NCBI GenBank assembly: GCA_003024175.1
Contig: MDYQ01000352.1
Location: forward strand, 1-55,873
From: Planoprotostelium fungivorum
Taxonomy: Eukaryota; Evosea; Variosea; Cavosteliida; Cavosteliaceae
DNA: 55,873 bases
Direction: 5' to 3'
The number at the start of each line of letters is the position of its first letter. The first letter of the stretch is position 1. Of the stretch, positions 12,451 through 22,861 are shown piece by piece. A program made the translations under genes and the position numbers. Below the pieces are notes generated by a model. The model did not search any database, had not been told where the DNA came from, and worked only from the letters and a program-made list of their open reading frames with translations.

Positions 12451-14603
12451 ATGTTAGCTGCTCTCGGTTGGGTGAAACATGGTGCTGCAAAGCCTGTACC
12501 AGCAAGAGACATAGACGAAGAAAGAGAAGCCGATGAAGAATTTGATGGAGTTGATGTCCCCCAAGAAGATGAAGACGTGAGGTAGATTCTGTCATTTAAA
12601 TTGACTCTCTGCAGTCCGATGAGGAGATGCAAGAAGATGAAGAGGCATCGGCTTTAAATCGTGCCAGACAGGTGGGATCATCTTCAACTACCTTTCAATA
12701 TTGATATTGAAACAGGCTGCTCTTTCTGCTGGCGCTGATGATCTCTCGATATACAATCTAGATGACTATGATAACGAAGAGGGTGAGCATCAATTCATGT
12801 GTTATTTCTCTCCAAATTATTCTAATAAATCACTCATCCACTCGCAGATGATACTGGATTGATCGAACAGATGAATGATGATTTTAACGAGGACGGATTC
12901 GAAGACGATGATCTGTCAGACATTGACGATGTGACCATCCGTCCCACCGATGCCATCTTACTCGGCGTCCACACGGAGGTAATCACTCACCTTTTTCTCC
13001 CATCATCTTGTGTTCTCACCATCTTCTCATCTGATCATGCCCTCCAATCATCTCGTACGCTTATCCCCTCATGTCTTTTTCCTCCATCATCTTCCAAATC
13101 ATCTCATCGTCTTCTCACCCTCCCATCATCTTCTGAGCGCATTCACATCAGCAAACTGATCGATTTACCAGGAAGATGTGAGCCACTTGGACATGTACGT
13201 TTACGAATCGAAAGACGACAACCTCTACGTCCATCACGACATCCTCATCCCATCTCATCCCCTCTGTGTCGAATGGTTGGACTATCACTCCACCAACCCG
13301 GGCAGCAGCGGCACACACCAAGGTGAACCACATCACTACCGTCGAACGGAATACGAATTCTACAGGAAATCTCGCCGCAGTTGGGACGTTCGAGCCAGAG
13401 ATCCAGATTTGGGACATGGACATCATCGATGCGTTGACTCCGGTGATGGTCTTGGGAGGAGAACTACCAGAATCAAAGAGAGTGGCTAAGAGATTGAAGA
13501 ATAAGAAGAGAAACAACGAGGCACACACGGATGCTGTCATGGGTTTGGCATGGAACCGAATGGGGAGGTGAAAATTGGATGATCATGATCGCGATCGCGA
13601 TCATTGGGATGATCGTGATCGGTGTGACGATGGTGATGGAGATGAGATGATGACGGGGTTGTAGAAATTTTCTGGCGAGTTGCTCGGCTGATCACTCGAT
13701 CAAACTGTGGGATCTTTCCAAGGGAAGCTGTCTCCTCACCATGACACAACACAACGACAAGGTGCACTTCCCATCCTCCACAAGATATCCTCCTCTCCAT
13801 ACAGAGAGAAGGGAGACTGAAGAGAGGACAGGTACAGAGCATACAGTGGCATCCGACAGAAGCCACAGTTCTACTGAGTGCGGCTTATGACAAGACAGCG
13901 AGGGTCACGGACGTTCGGTCTCCCAACGGAGGGAAATTCTGCGATCTGTCGGCTGATGCAGAGTGCATCCAATGGATGAACAATTCTCCAGAGTATTTCA
14001 TGGTGAAAACTTTTTTCTCCGATGAATTTATCTCTTCGCCCCCGAAAGAATTCTTTTTCACATTCTGGAGAAAATGGAAAAGATATTTCTATATTTTGAA
14101 GAAAATTGAAACGAGAAAAAAACTGATGGAGGAAGGTGAGCGCGGAAGATGGAACGGTGACGTGTTATGATGTCAGAAATTTGAACCAACAAATTTGGAC
14201 TCTGATGGCACACGGGAAGCCAGTCTCTGGATTGTCGTACAATCGGTGCGTTAATAACCTCCTGGCCACATCCTCTACGGACAAACAGATCAAGTTCTGG
14301 AACATCAGCGAACAGAAACCAAAGCTCTTGCACACGATCAAAGTTGGCGTGAGTCATCATCCATCATCTTCATCACCTCTCCATCGTCATCGCCTCATCT
14401 CACCATCATGACGCGACATCGTGTCCACGCGACTGAAGAAGGAACAGTTTCCCGTGTTTGCACTGTCATGGTACAACGATGACAGCCAACCTTTCCTCTT
14501 GGCTGCCGGAGGAGAAGGAGATGGACAGAGTGAAGACGAGGGAAGGCTGAACGTGTGGGATGCGAGACATTTTGAGCCCGTCGCTAATGCGTTCGTACAA
14601 TAA
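12451..14603 (+). CDS. PWP1: PWP1-type WD-repeat protein (ribosome biogenesis)
   Basis: Begins MLAALGWVKHGAAKPVPA, which lines up with the start of PWP1. An acidic linker follows (EEFDGVDVPQEDED, MNDDFNEDGFEDDDLSDIDD), then the conserved entry to the propeller: DNLYVHHDILIPSHPLCVEW. WD repeats include IQIWDMDIIDALTPVMVLG, EAHTDAVMGLAWN, LASCSADHSIKLWDLS, LLSAAYDKTARVTDVRS, SAEDGTVTCYDVRN and LATSSTDKQIKFWN, ending with RLNVWDARHFEPVANAF. In yeast and animals PWP1 works in the nucleolus in pre-60S maturation and rDNA transcription. About ten introns, one of which ends in GGGTTGTAG|A. Because the protein N-terminus matches the family start, no upstream exon is needed. Confidence 0.93.
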
Positions 14604-17250
14604 ATCGTCCACCCACGGGTGATGATGCAAATGTGGATGATGTGCACTTAGAGATGAAATCATTGTACAGAAACGGTTGCCTCTTTATTATCAGATTCTA
14701 CGAAGAAAACTGTTGGGCTCACAATGAACCAACAGGAGACATCATCCAAATGATACGTATTTGTAATTCTTGTGTGATTACTCTTCACGTAGTGTATGCT
14801 TTTGATGTGCAGATGAAAGGTGCATCTTATTCATTTACCCAGTCTGACGGCTGTGGCATTAAAGATAGTTACAAACAAGACATCCTTTAGAACGTCAATC
14901 TCCTCCTTCTCCTCCCATTCACCTCTCCTCTTTGACTTCCTCTCTTCAATTCTTTTCAATTCAAAGCTGGGCGGATCATTTGCTTCCGTTTTCTTTTCTT
15001 TCCACGCACCTCCCTCGCCTTTGAACTTTCTCTAATTCACGTCGGCTTCGTCCAACCACAACTCACATGGTGTTACTCATGTATTCATCGATCTTGCCCA
15101 TTTCTTTCAACCACATCAAGATGACGATGTGGCCTTGGCCGCTGATCTTAATTCCCTCTTCACTGGTCTATAATTGTACAACATCTGTGATCACGGAGCA
15201 GAACAGGGATGCATGAGGGGTGTGCTGTCGCATTGGGTTGCGTCCTAACTGGTGGCTGTGTGGTATATATTTGCTGTCAACCACAGCATTACATGATCTA
15301 CACCACATCGTTTCACAAAGCCTGCTCAAATTCTGCACATGTGTCTCTGGTCTCAACCAAAAAAGATGCAAGTGAGTCGGCGCAAGGTTCCAATCAATCG
15401 GTCTTTTTGGCCAAACTTTTGGAGGCTCTACAAAGCCAACAGAAGACAGATCACACAGCCAACGGCAGCCCCGGACGAAAAGCACTCTCTTTATAGGATT
15501 CCAGAGTCGTCAGGTCACAAATGATTGCATTCGTCAACAATGATGTTGGCGGACAAAGTGATCGCACATGAAGCGACAGCGCATAGATCAATGGGGCACC
15601 CCAGTTGTAAATCAGGTGTTTACACTACGTTGATGACTAGAATAAGTAACACGTATGGAAAATGTAATTTATTTGTTTGTGATGCGATCTCACCATATCA
15701 TATCTCAATCGGTTCCTTTGCGCGAGAGGGTTGACCAATGTTTCAATGAGCGGGACTTGGCAGGAGAGGGAGACTTGGAGGGAGACACGATGGACCTCCC
15801 TCTAGAGGATGTTTTGGGTGGGTATGGTGGATGGGCATAGAGGCATTGCAGCAGCTGTTGTACTCTTCCCAACCTTGTTAACTGGAGCTGCCTTCTTCAC
15901 GGACACTTTCCTCTTTGAGACCTACATGTGGGTGAGTTGACATGGATTGGACCGAGATCTCACCGTTCTTGCAGGCAACTCCTCCTCTACGTTCTGTCGA
16001 GGTCTTTTTCTTCCCTCAGATGGCACCTCTTCAGTTATAGATGAAGAGGAGACTTCTCTAACAGGCGAGACAACGTCATTGGAGAGGGCATCGTCATCAG
16101 CAATGCTCTCTCCTCTGATTTCAAGAATCTGGTCAGAATGAGCTCGATTATCATGTCAGGGGCTGATTCATGGATTAGAGGAGGCGTGGAGTAAACCAGT
16201 GGACGAGGTGAAGAGGATGTCAGTTGGATCTGGATGATTATCAAATTGATGATACTGAATAAATATATCACCTTTTGTCATCTTGTCTTCAGTCTTGTTC
16301 TGCACTCAAGTTGAGTGTGATCATTAGAACTGTGGTGGGTTGCATCAATGGAGTCAAGCCTGGGAGGCGTCAATTGACATCACATTGTTGAGCAGCTCAC
16401 CTTTCAATGTTCTACTCACTTATATCTGAAGGCACAATAATTGTTCTCAGGCTCAAGTGTTGTGCCTAACATTTGACATCATTGACTAATTGGAAAACTC
16501 AGAGAAAAGTCAGTGAAAACTCAGCAACCAAGAAACACATTCAATGTATGTTCATTGAAAAGTGTTATGACGCTACGTGTAGAGGAGGAATATCGACAAG
16601 AAAAGGAATTGATTTAACGGTCTACAATTGTATTGTGTAATAAAAAGGGATTGTTCGAAGCCCCTCTGCAAGTAGAGAGGTCTCGTACATCACCATCAAG
16701 TCCATCATCTGCATCCATCCTTTACCCCAACGTCAAGTGTGAGATAATCCTTTTATAACAAAAAGGAACACCTTGGCTTTCTTTGGTTTGAAATCATTCT
16801 TTATAAACAGAGACTCATTGAACTGTTTGGTTCTTATGTGATGACCATACACCACATCAAGACATGACAGGACACAATTTTGCCAGAACAAGTACAAGTG
16901 GCTGAGAGGAAGGCACAATTCCAATGGAGACATCTGAGCAAAGGTGAGACTGCTGCAGCCGGAAGAACGCCAACCTGACAAAAAAGAGAGATCACTGTCT
17001 CTCATTTGCAAAACATTTTATCAAATTCCCCTGTTCTCTGCTTTGATATGATGACCACCAAACTATAAGTGCTATCAGTCATGAGAACCTTGTCTCATCA
17101 TTTTGACATAGTTGGAAAATAAACAGAAAATACGTGTCTCTTATTTGCTATGTGTTCTCTCATTTTTTTGTAGACATTGATGTTATAAGGACCAAAGGAG
17201 GAGCACAAACAGTTCCATCTTCCTCACTGAAGCCTGAAAAAATGCACTTG
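14604..17250. other. Gene-poor interval with only fragmentary open frames
   Basis: No confident gene was found in 2.6 kb. Sequence is more A/T-rich and lacks the short-intron texture of the neighbours. At about 15840-15936 a plus-strand stretch encodes a hydrophobic, membrane-like segment (RGIAAAVVLFPTLLTGA followed by AFFTDTFLFETYMW) that ends at a GTGAG donor. A second open stretch around 16084-16194 encodes GEGIVISNALSSDFKN and ends in TAA. They could be exons of an unrecognised or decayed membrane-protein gene, but no start or full frame could be built. The minus-strand open frame at 15168-15485 looks like chance. Confidence 0.4.
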
Positions 17251-17261
17251 ATGCATACTTG

Positions 17262-17445
17262 ATAAACATCAGGACGTTTGTATGAGAGTAAAGTGGGAAT
17301 TACGCTAAATATTAGCGTATGTAGGCTAAATATTAGCGTAATTCCCACTTTGCTCAAGTTGGGCATCGTTTTCGTGACCAGTGTGATATACCATTGGAAT
17401 CAGCGCGTTTCAGAGAGTCAGGATCAGGTCAGTTCAAATCGGTCT
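17262..17445. repeat. Hairpin repeat, copy A
   Basis: Contains a perfect 18-bp inverted repeat (AAAGTGGGAATTACGCTA at 17290-17307 and its complement at 17334-17351) with a GCTAAATATTAGC core present twice. The flanks (GGACGTTTG before; TTGCTCAAGTTGGGCATCG and ATTGGAATCAGCGC after) recur in copies B and C, so this is a dispersed element and not an isolated hairpin. Confidence 0.8.
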
Positions 17446-17564
17446 GATACCAAATGTATGCATGAGAAACGGGGTCATGTCTGACCTTAGTGATGGTGTC
17501 AGGTCGAGTCTGACACCATGACCATGTAGAACAACACCTGGCCTACCCAGGAGTGGTATCTGTT

Positions 17565-17740
17565 TCTACCTCCGGACGTTTGCATCAGAGATAATGGCAA
17601 ATTACGCTAAGGTCTAGCGTCCGTACGCTAAGGCTTAGCGTAAAAATGGCTTTATCTCAGTTGGGAACAACTTTCACCACTTTTCTCTTTCACCGTTGGA
17701 ATCAGCGCATCTGTCCGAGTCAGAATGATGTATGCTGGGG
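17565..17740. repeat. Hairpin repeat, copy B
   Basis: Diverged tandem neighbour of copy A. It shows the same order of blocks: GGACGTTTGCATCAGAGAT, a stem of TTACGCTAAG (17602-17611) with its complement at 17634-17643, then CAGTTGGGAACAAC and GTTGGAATCAGCGCATC. The stem is shorter and the loop differs from copy A, which indicates old, independently decayed copies. Confidence 0.75.
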
Positions 17741-18091
17741 TTTCTGACCCCCACTTGCCCCAGTGGTGAAATGGCTGATACACACATCATCATAAGTCAT
17801 CTTAGGAATGGAATGTCTGACTTTTCTCTGAAGATGGCAAGCAGCACTGTTGCATGGGGTAATTTCTGTCTTTCTCCACATCATGCCAAACTTTGCAGAG
17901 ATTTGCTTTGATTATTGTTGATTGCATCATTTGTGAAATGTGATATAAGTTCTGTATGCCATATACTTCCTGGTATGACAACTGTCAAGGACAGGAGGGA
18001 TGCTCACAACCAGAGTAGCAGTTGAGGTCAAGAAGAGGCATATTGTAAGAGGATACATCAATATGTATTATATTACAAGTATACAAAGTAT

Positions 18092-20573
18092 TTATGTATA
18101 AAAGGTACAAAGACTTGAACTGACAGCTGAAGTCAATTTCCTCTTCTTCTTTCCCAAGAGCAGATCATCAAAAGAAGAACTTCTGTGTCTCTTGACTCTC
18201 TTGTACAGCAATGCAGACGTCCCATACCTGTCTGTGATCTCCACATCTTTCCCTGTGCTGATGCCCACCAATTGCATCGATTGCTTTGTGAGCACATCCC
18301 TCACGCTCAAGTTTTTTGATCTACTTGCTGCAGAGCTGAATTCTGAGAATGTCAAGTTGGTCATGTGCTGTGTCTTTCCCTTTGTGATGTTGCTCTGCAG
18401 GTGACTTGTCATCCCCACAAGATAATTTGCAGTGTCTTCTTCACTGATGCTACGCTGGATTGAATGAGACGATGAAATATACATTGCCTCACGTGAATGA
18501 AAAAGTTGTCAATGCATTGGGTCTTGAGAAGGGCGTGTTCAAAACCTGCGTATCGAGCATCCGTTGTGCTTAAACCTGATTCAAACGGTCAATCTGATGC
18601 ATGTGATGATGTCGATGGAACGTGATGTGGGTGTAGAGTTGATGAGATTGTGATGTGATACCTTCTGCAAGATAAATGATGTTGGTGATGCCACATTTCT
18701 TCAATCGAAACTTCTGCTCCTTGTATTGGCCATCTTCCACGGATGCCGCCAGGTCCTCCTATCGATCTTTATCTTCACCTTCTTTCTCTCCACAATGTAA
18801 TTCAACACGATCTCTTCTTCTCCACCATCATGTGACCGAGCGATCCACATGAAATCCCCCAATTCTAAACTTCTCTTCTCCACCTATTCAAATGAGTGTG
18901 TCATCGTATAAGCATGATCCATTCTCACCTTCACGTCTAATTTCTTCAGACCTGTTGATACTTTAGAGACGTAAAGGTGTAGTGTGTACTCACAGTTGAA
19001 GACACCCTTCAATTCGTCTCCTCTGATCTCGCGAATATTGACGATCAACACCTCACCTTGTCAATTCGATTCACCTCCATCCATTTGAACTCACCACTTC
19101 CCACGAGGTGACATCTCTCTCCGGTGAAGAAGACCCTTCAGGTTGTCTCATTGCAGAGGTGTCATCCTGCGCATAATCATCATCACAATCGTGATGATCA
19201 TCGTGATTGCGATCAGCATCGGTGATCATCTCACCTCTTGACTTTCTCTGCTCGTGCGTCTCCCCTGCTTACTCTGAGGTGATAACATCGGGAGAAGGTC
19301 CGCGGATGACATCTTTCCTTTGTAGCGTACAGCTCCCTCTACAGATCTAATCCAGTCTCTGTGAGAGAGAATCTGGGTGGTGATCCTTCTTTCACCACGA
19401 ATTCTTTCTTGATCAACGTGTTGATGCTGGAAGTTAAATAATCTGAGTGTGTCGGTCCATGATGATCAGACATCGGCATCATCGTGATGATGAGATGATC
19501 ATCATCACCACGATGGATCACTCACTCTGTGTGCCCATGGGAGTGTCTGAGAAGGGCTGTGACGTCTCCACGATCTGCTTCTTAGACATGAATCCCGTGT
19601 GCTCCTCCAATAGAGTGTCCTCAAACATGCAGATGAGAATGGCCCAGGCTCCACTGCGGGCGGGACAATAGCCGGCCCTATCGATCGTCAGTTGGCTCGT
19701 TGTAGACGGTCACCACTTTTTCCTGCCCGATTTCTTCTTCAGTCTCTGTGAGGTTGACTGTCTCCACTTCTTCCTCTCTGGACAGGTGGGTGACATTGGT
19801 CATGGAGATATTGTGGGAGCGCGTCTCATTCGTTTGCGACCTGTTCAGTTCCACGACGGTGCTGGTCAGTCGGTAGTTGTTCTGTAGGACTGGTGGTGCG
19901 GTCGAGCTGACGTAATGGTTGGATGTGCTTGGGAGTAGAGTGATCGGCTGCGTCGATGCTGCATGATGGGCGGGCTGAGATGATGGTCGGTCCTTCAATT
20001 TCTCTCCCTCCCTCTTCAATTGTTCCAATGCGATGAGTTTGATGATGCAACTGGGATCGATGTATTTCTCAAACTGCTTCTCTTCCAGATGAGAACAGAC
20101 CTGACGAAGATGAGCACGAGGACCGTTAGCGCACGTAGATATTCTCACCAGTAGATTGTCGTAGCCAGAGTCATTGAAGAGAGGAAGATATCGACTCAGT
20201 CTGAGATCATCCAGCCATTCTTTCACGTCAGAGGGATATTGGTAACCTGAGAGGATAGGTGAGGAGAGATGTGATTCGAGGTGTGCACCATTCTGACTGC
20301 TGTAAGATTGACGATCTGACTGTTCGATTGGCTGGATTGAATGGCGGGGGCGTTGGTGGTGATGAGGGTGTCTTGATTCTGAGATGATCCCATCTCTTCC
20401 AACAGCTGATCGATTGAGGCGGCGATCTTCGGACCTGAAAGGGTTCATGAAGGCAATAATCATGATTCACCAATGCCGTTCAATTTGGGTGCTTCTTTGC
20501 CGCTCGTAATCACATCGGGATGATTTCTTATGCTCTGTATCGCCTGCGATAACGTGATGACCCAATGTGGCAT
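18092..20573 (-). CDS. MUS81: MUS81-type structure-specific endonuclease with an extra SAM-like domain
   Basis: Exons read on the minus strand give the MUS81 domain order. The N-terminal HhH is LSQAIQSIRNHPDVITSGKE plus LNGIGPKIAASIDQLL. Next comes a SAM-like segment (SDVKEWLDDLRLSRYLPLF, then LEEKQFEKYIDPS and IIKLIALEQLKRE), which is not usual in MUS81. The winged helix follows (RSGAWAILICMFEDTLLEEH, SSINTLIKKEFVVKEGS). The nuclease has VLIVNIREIRGDELKG, LELGDFMWIARS, NYIVERKK and YKEQKFRLKKCGITN. The region QCIDNFFIH leads into the C-terminal (HhH)2 part (SVRDVLTKQSMQLVGIST). The protein should cut branched DNA with an EME1-type partner. The first catalytic aspartate appears as Asn (VNIRE). 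The intron interrupting VERKK may be only 20 nt. Another intron carries GTCTACAACG (19697-19706). Confidence 0.88.
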
Positions 20574-21548
20574 CTCGGACGGAAGTCAATGTGTAAATTT
20601 CGATCTATCGACGCAACCAGGCCATTGAGTAACATCGTTCAATTGAGCCTAAGTTGAACTTGTCAATAGAAGGGAGAGGAAAAGACAACACCAAAGATAC
20701 TACCATTGTGAATATTATACAATTGAAGATATCAGATAAACAAGCAAAACCCAAGCTCTTCCATTGCTGTACATGAAAAAAAGCCATACGGGGGGGGGGA
20801 GAAATAGCGTACATTGGCACTTATCACATCTTAGGGAGGGTACCAGGTCATTGATGACAGTTTTCCCAGGTGTAGAATCACCTGGGCTACACGGTGGTGT
20901 ATTCAGATTTTTTGTCCGGACGTTCATAACAGAGAAAAGTGAAAATGTACGCTATTTTTTTAGTGTACATGACAGTAATCCACACTTTGCTCATCTTGGG
21001 CATCGTTTTAGGAGCACTGGACCACGTAAGTCAGAGAGTGAGTCTCTCAGATGGTGATACAATGGGTCTTCCTATGATAAACCAGCAAGGTTTGAGATGT
21101 TACAGCAGAGGTGATGACACCATCAGAAGAGAGCAATTGCATGGGTGCTCCATTTGGACCAGAAGCCACATGATTCTGAAGATATCTTGTTTGGCAACTA
21201 TGAGAGAGATTTTGCTTTCCATCTTGGACCCTAGAGAGAGCAGATGACCTGACGGCACAATAAATTGAACCCCTGCTTGGACAGTTCACTCTCCATTTCT
21301 CTTGTCATCTGAGGGACAGTGTTGTTCTCCACATTCATCACAACCATAAAAACACTGAATCGACTCATCCATTTTATAATGTTAACGGTCTCTGTAGCAC
21401 CTCTTTATCGGGACAAGTGTTGTCTCAGCATAAGATCAGAGAAGGTCCGCACAGAATTTCACGGAAAACTCAAGTTGCCTGAATCTTCCGACACCCATTC
21501 CTCGTTTTGCGAGAAACAGCAGCACACACATCGAGGACCCCGACGACG
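20574..21548. other. Intergenic region, repeat-containing, no gene seen
   Basis: Apart from hairpin repeat copy C, no feature could be supported. It includes a run of ten G at about 20790-20799 and the presumed promoters of two divergent genes. Confidence 0.4.
20800..21050. repeat. Hairpin repeat, copy C
   Basis: AAATAGCGTACATT at 20802-20815 is exactly inverted at 20944-20957, spanning 156 bp. The inner part carries CCCAGGTG...CACCTGGG and TCCGGACGTT, and the right flank ACTTTGCTCATCTTGGGCATCG matches copy A at 23 of 26 positions. It lies between MUS81 and the next membrane-protein gene. A 103-residue open frame over it (20939-21247) is probably not a gene. Confidence 0.75.
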
Positions 21549-22798
21549 ATGAGCGTGAGATCATCGGAGAGACATCGAATTATGTTATTGATTGGAACAG
21601 AAAGTAGAGGACGCCGTCAATGTCGTGGCCTGGATATGTGTCTCGTGTTACCTCCTTTTGATGATAGCTAGCTTCTATTTATTTATACGTTCAAGATATC
21701 TGCATGCAATACGAAAGAAGGTGCTACGTCCTCAATTAGTCTACGGGTTATGCACTCTCTTCTGTGCTGGTGAAATGTTGACATCTTCGATTCAATATTC
21801 ACGTTCAATAGTCAGATTTTCACTGCTATTATCGAGACAAATAGACAATCGAGTGTGGGTGAATGTTGTGGAGAGACATCAGGTGAGCCGATTTACAAAA
21901 CCACGTGGTTGAACACTTCAGACGTGGGGACTCATCTTTCTCGATCTCACACCCGAGCTGTTGTCATTCGCCGTCTACCTCGCTTTCCTCTGCATTCTGT
22001 GCGTGCCATCAACACATCTACACTCACACACACCAGCATCGACCTCTACCAGACTCTGACGAAGAGAAAAGGGGATCACTCAGGTTTATGGTTCGGTTAC
22101 ATTCTGACCGTCACAATCACATGGCTTCCCGCCATCTTCTTGAGTAGTTACTTCCATCGCGTGGTATGTTTCCTCTCATCTCCCCCTGCATCATCGCCAA
22201 CACCACCAGGATCTCGAATACTACACCGATCACGTCTTGTTCTACGAGTCCATCTATCTCAACGTCCTCTCTGTGGGTCTGGCGGTCGCCTTCATCATCA
22301 CGGCCGTTGTCCTCTTCAAACTCCTGCGTTATACTCTGGGAAGAACTTCAAAGAAATGGCTGATCAAGAGGGTGAGCCAGACCTCGTGGCTCGTTGTAGA
22401 TGGCTGAAATCCGTCGACAGTTACAGATCCTGGTGTCCGTGTGTGTCGTCTGTTACATCTCACACACTGGTGGTGCCCTCGCTGTCAGTTTAGAGAGGGG
22501 TAGTCATGATCCCACCACCGTCATCATATTGGACGTCGTCTTCTTTGGTGGCTTCTACATGCTGACAGAGGTGAGAGACTCTTCATCCACACGATCGAGA
22601 GGTGAAGACATGCAGGTGATACCATTCGGTCTCATCTTATTCTTGATGGGGTACATGCTAAGGGCGGGAAAGAGGTGAGACATCTTCCAGCTTAAGATTA
22701 GAAGCCATTGCAAACGATTCACATTCTTTAGGAACGGAGGACCAGAGAGAACGGGCCTCATGGCAACGGACATCTCATCATCGGACGAGTTAACATGA
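21549..22798 (+). CDS. Multi-pass membrane protein, about seven helices (possible THH1/TOM1/TOM3-like)
   Basis: A short first exon (ATGAGC) is joined to VEDAVNVVAWICVSCYLLLM. Successive hydrophobic segments follow: ASFYLFIRSRYL, LVYGLCTLFCAGEML, WGLIFLDLTPELLSFAVYL, WFGYILTVTITWLPAIFLSS, YLNVLSVGLAVAFIITAVVLF, QLQILVSVCVVCYISHTGGA, ILDVVFFGGFYMLTE and IPFGLILFLMGYMLRAG. The protein ends GLMATDISSSDELT at TGA 22796-22798. The layout resembles plant TOM1/THH1 and GPCR-like membrane proteins, but no diagnostic motif was certain. One intron (22372-22399) is only 28 nt and ends with the recurrent CGTTGTAG|A; frame is kept on both sides. First-exon choice is tentative. Confidence 0.6.
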
Positions 22799-22861
22799 GT
22801 CGAGAGGAACACGTGTTGCATTCTTCTCCAAGTCATCTTCTCTCGATTCTATTTACATATT

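Noticed and set aside
15168-15485. Minus-strand 105-codon frame in the gene-poor island
   Set aside because: No family resemblance, no splice context, and mixed Cys/His/Arg composition typical of chance frames.
19678-19720. Apparent C-terminus VTVYNEPTDDR of a separate SAM-domain protein
   Set aside because: The sequence from GTGACCGTCTACAACG to GATCGATAG is a GT/AG intron. Splicing it out joins the SAM-like exon in frame to the MUS81 winged helix.
20939-21247. 103-residue plus-strand open frame, MYAIFLVYMTVIHTLLILG at its start
   Set aside because: It lies on hairpin repeat copy C and resembles a frame over copy A. This reflects repeat sequence, not a gene.
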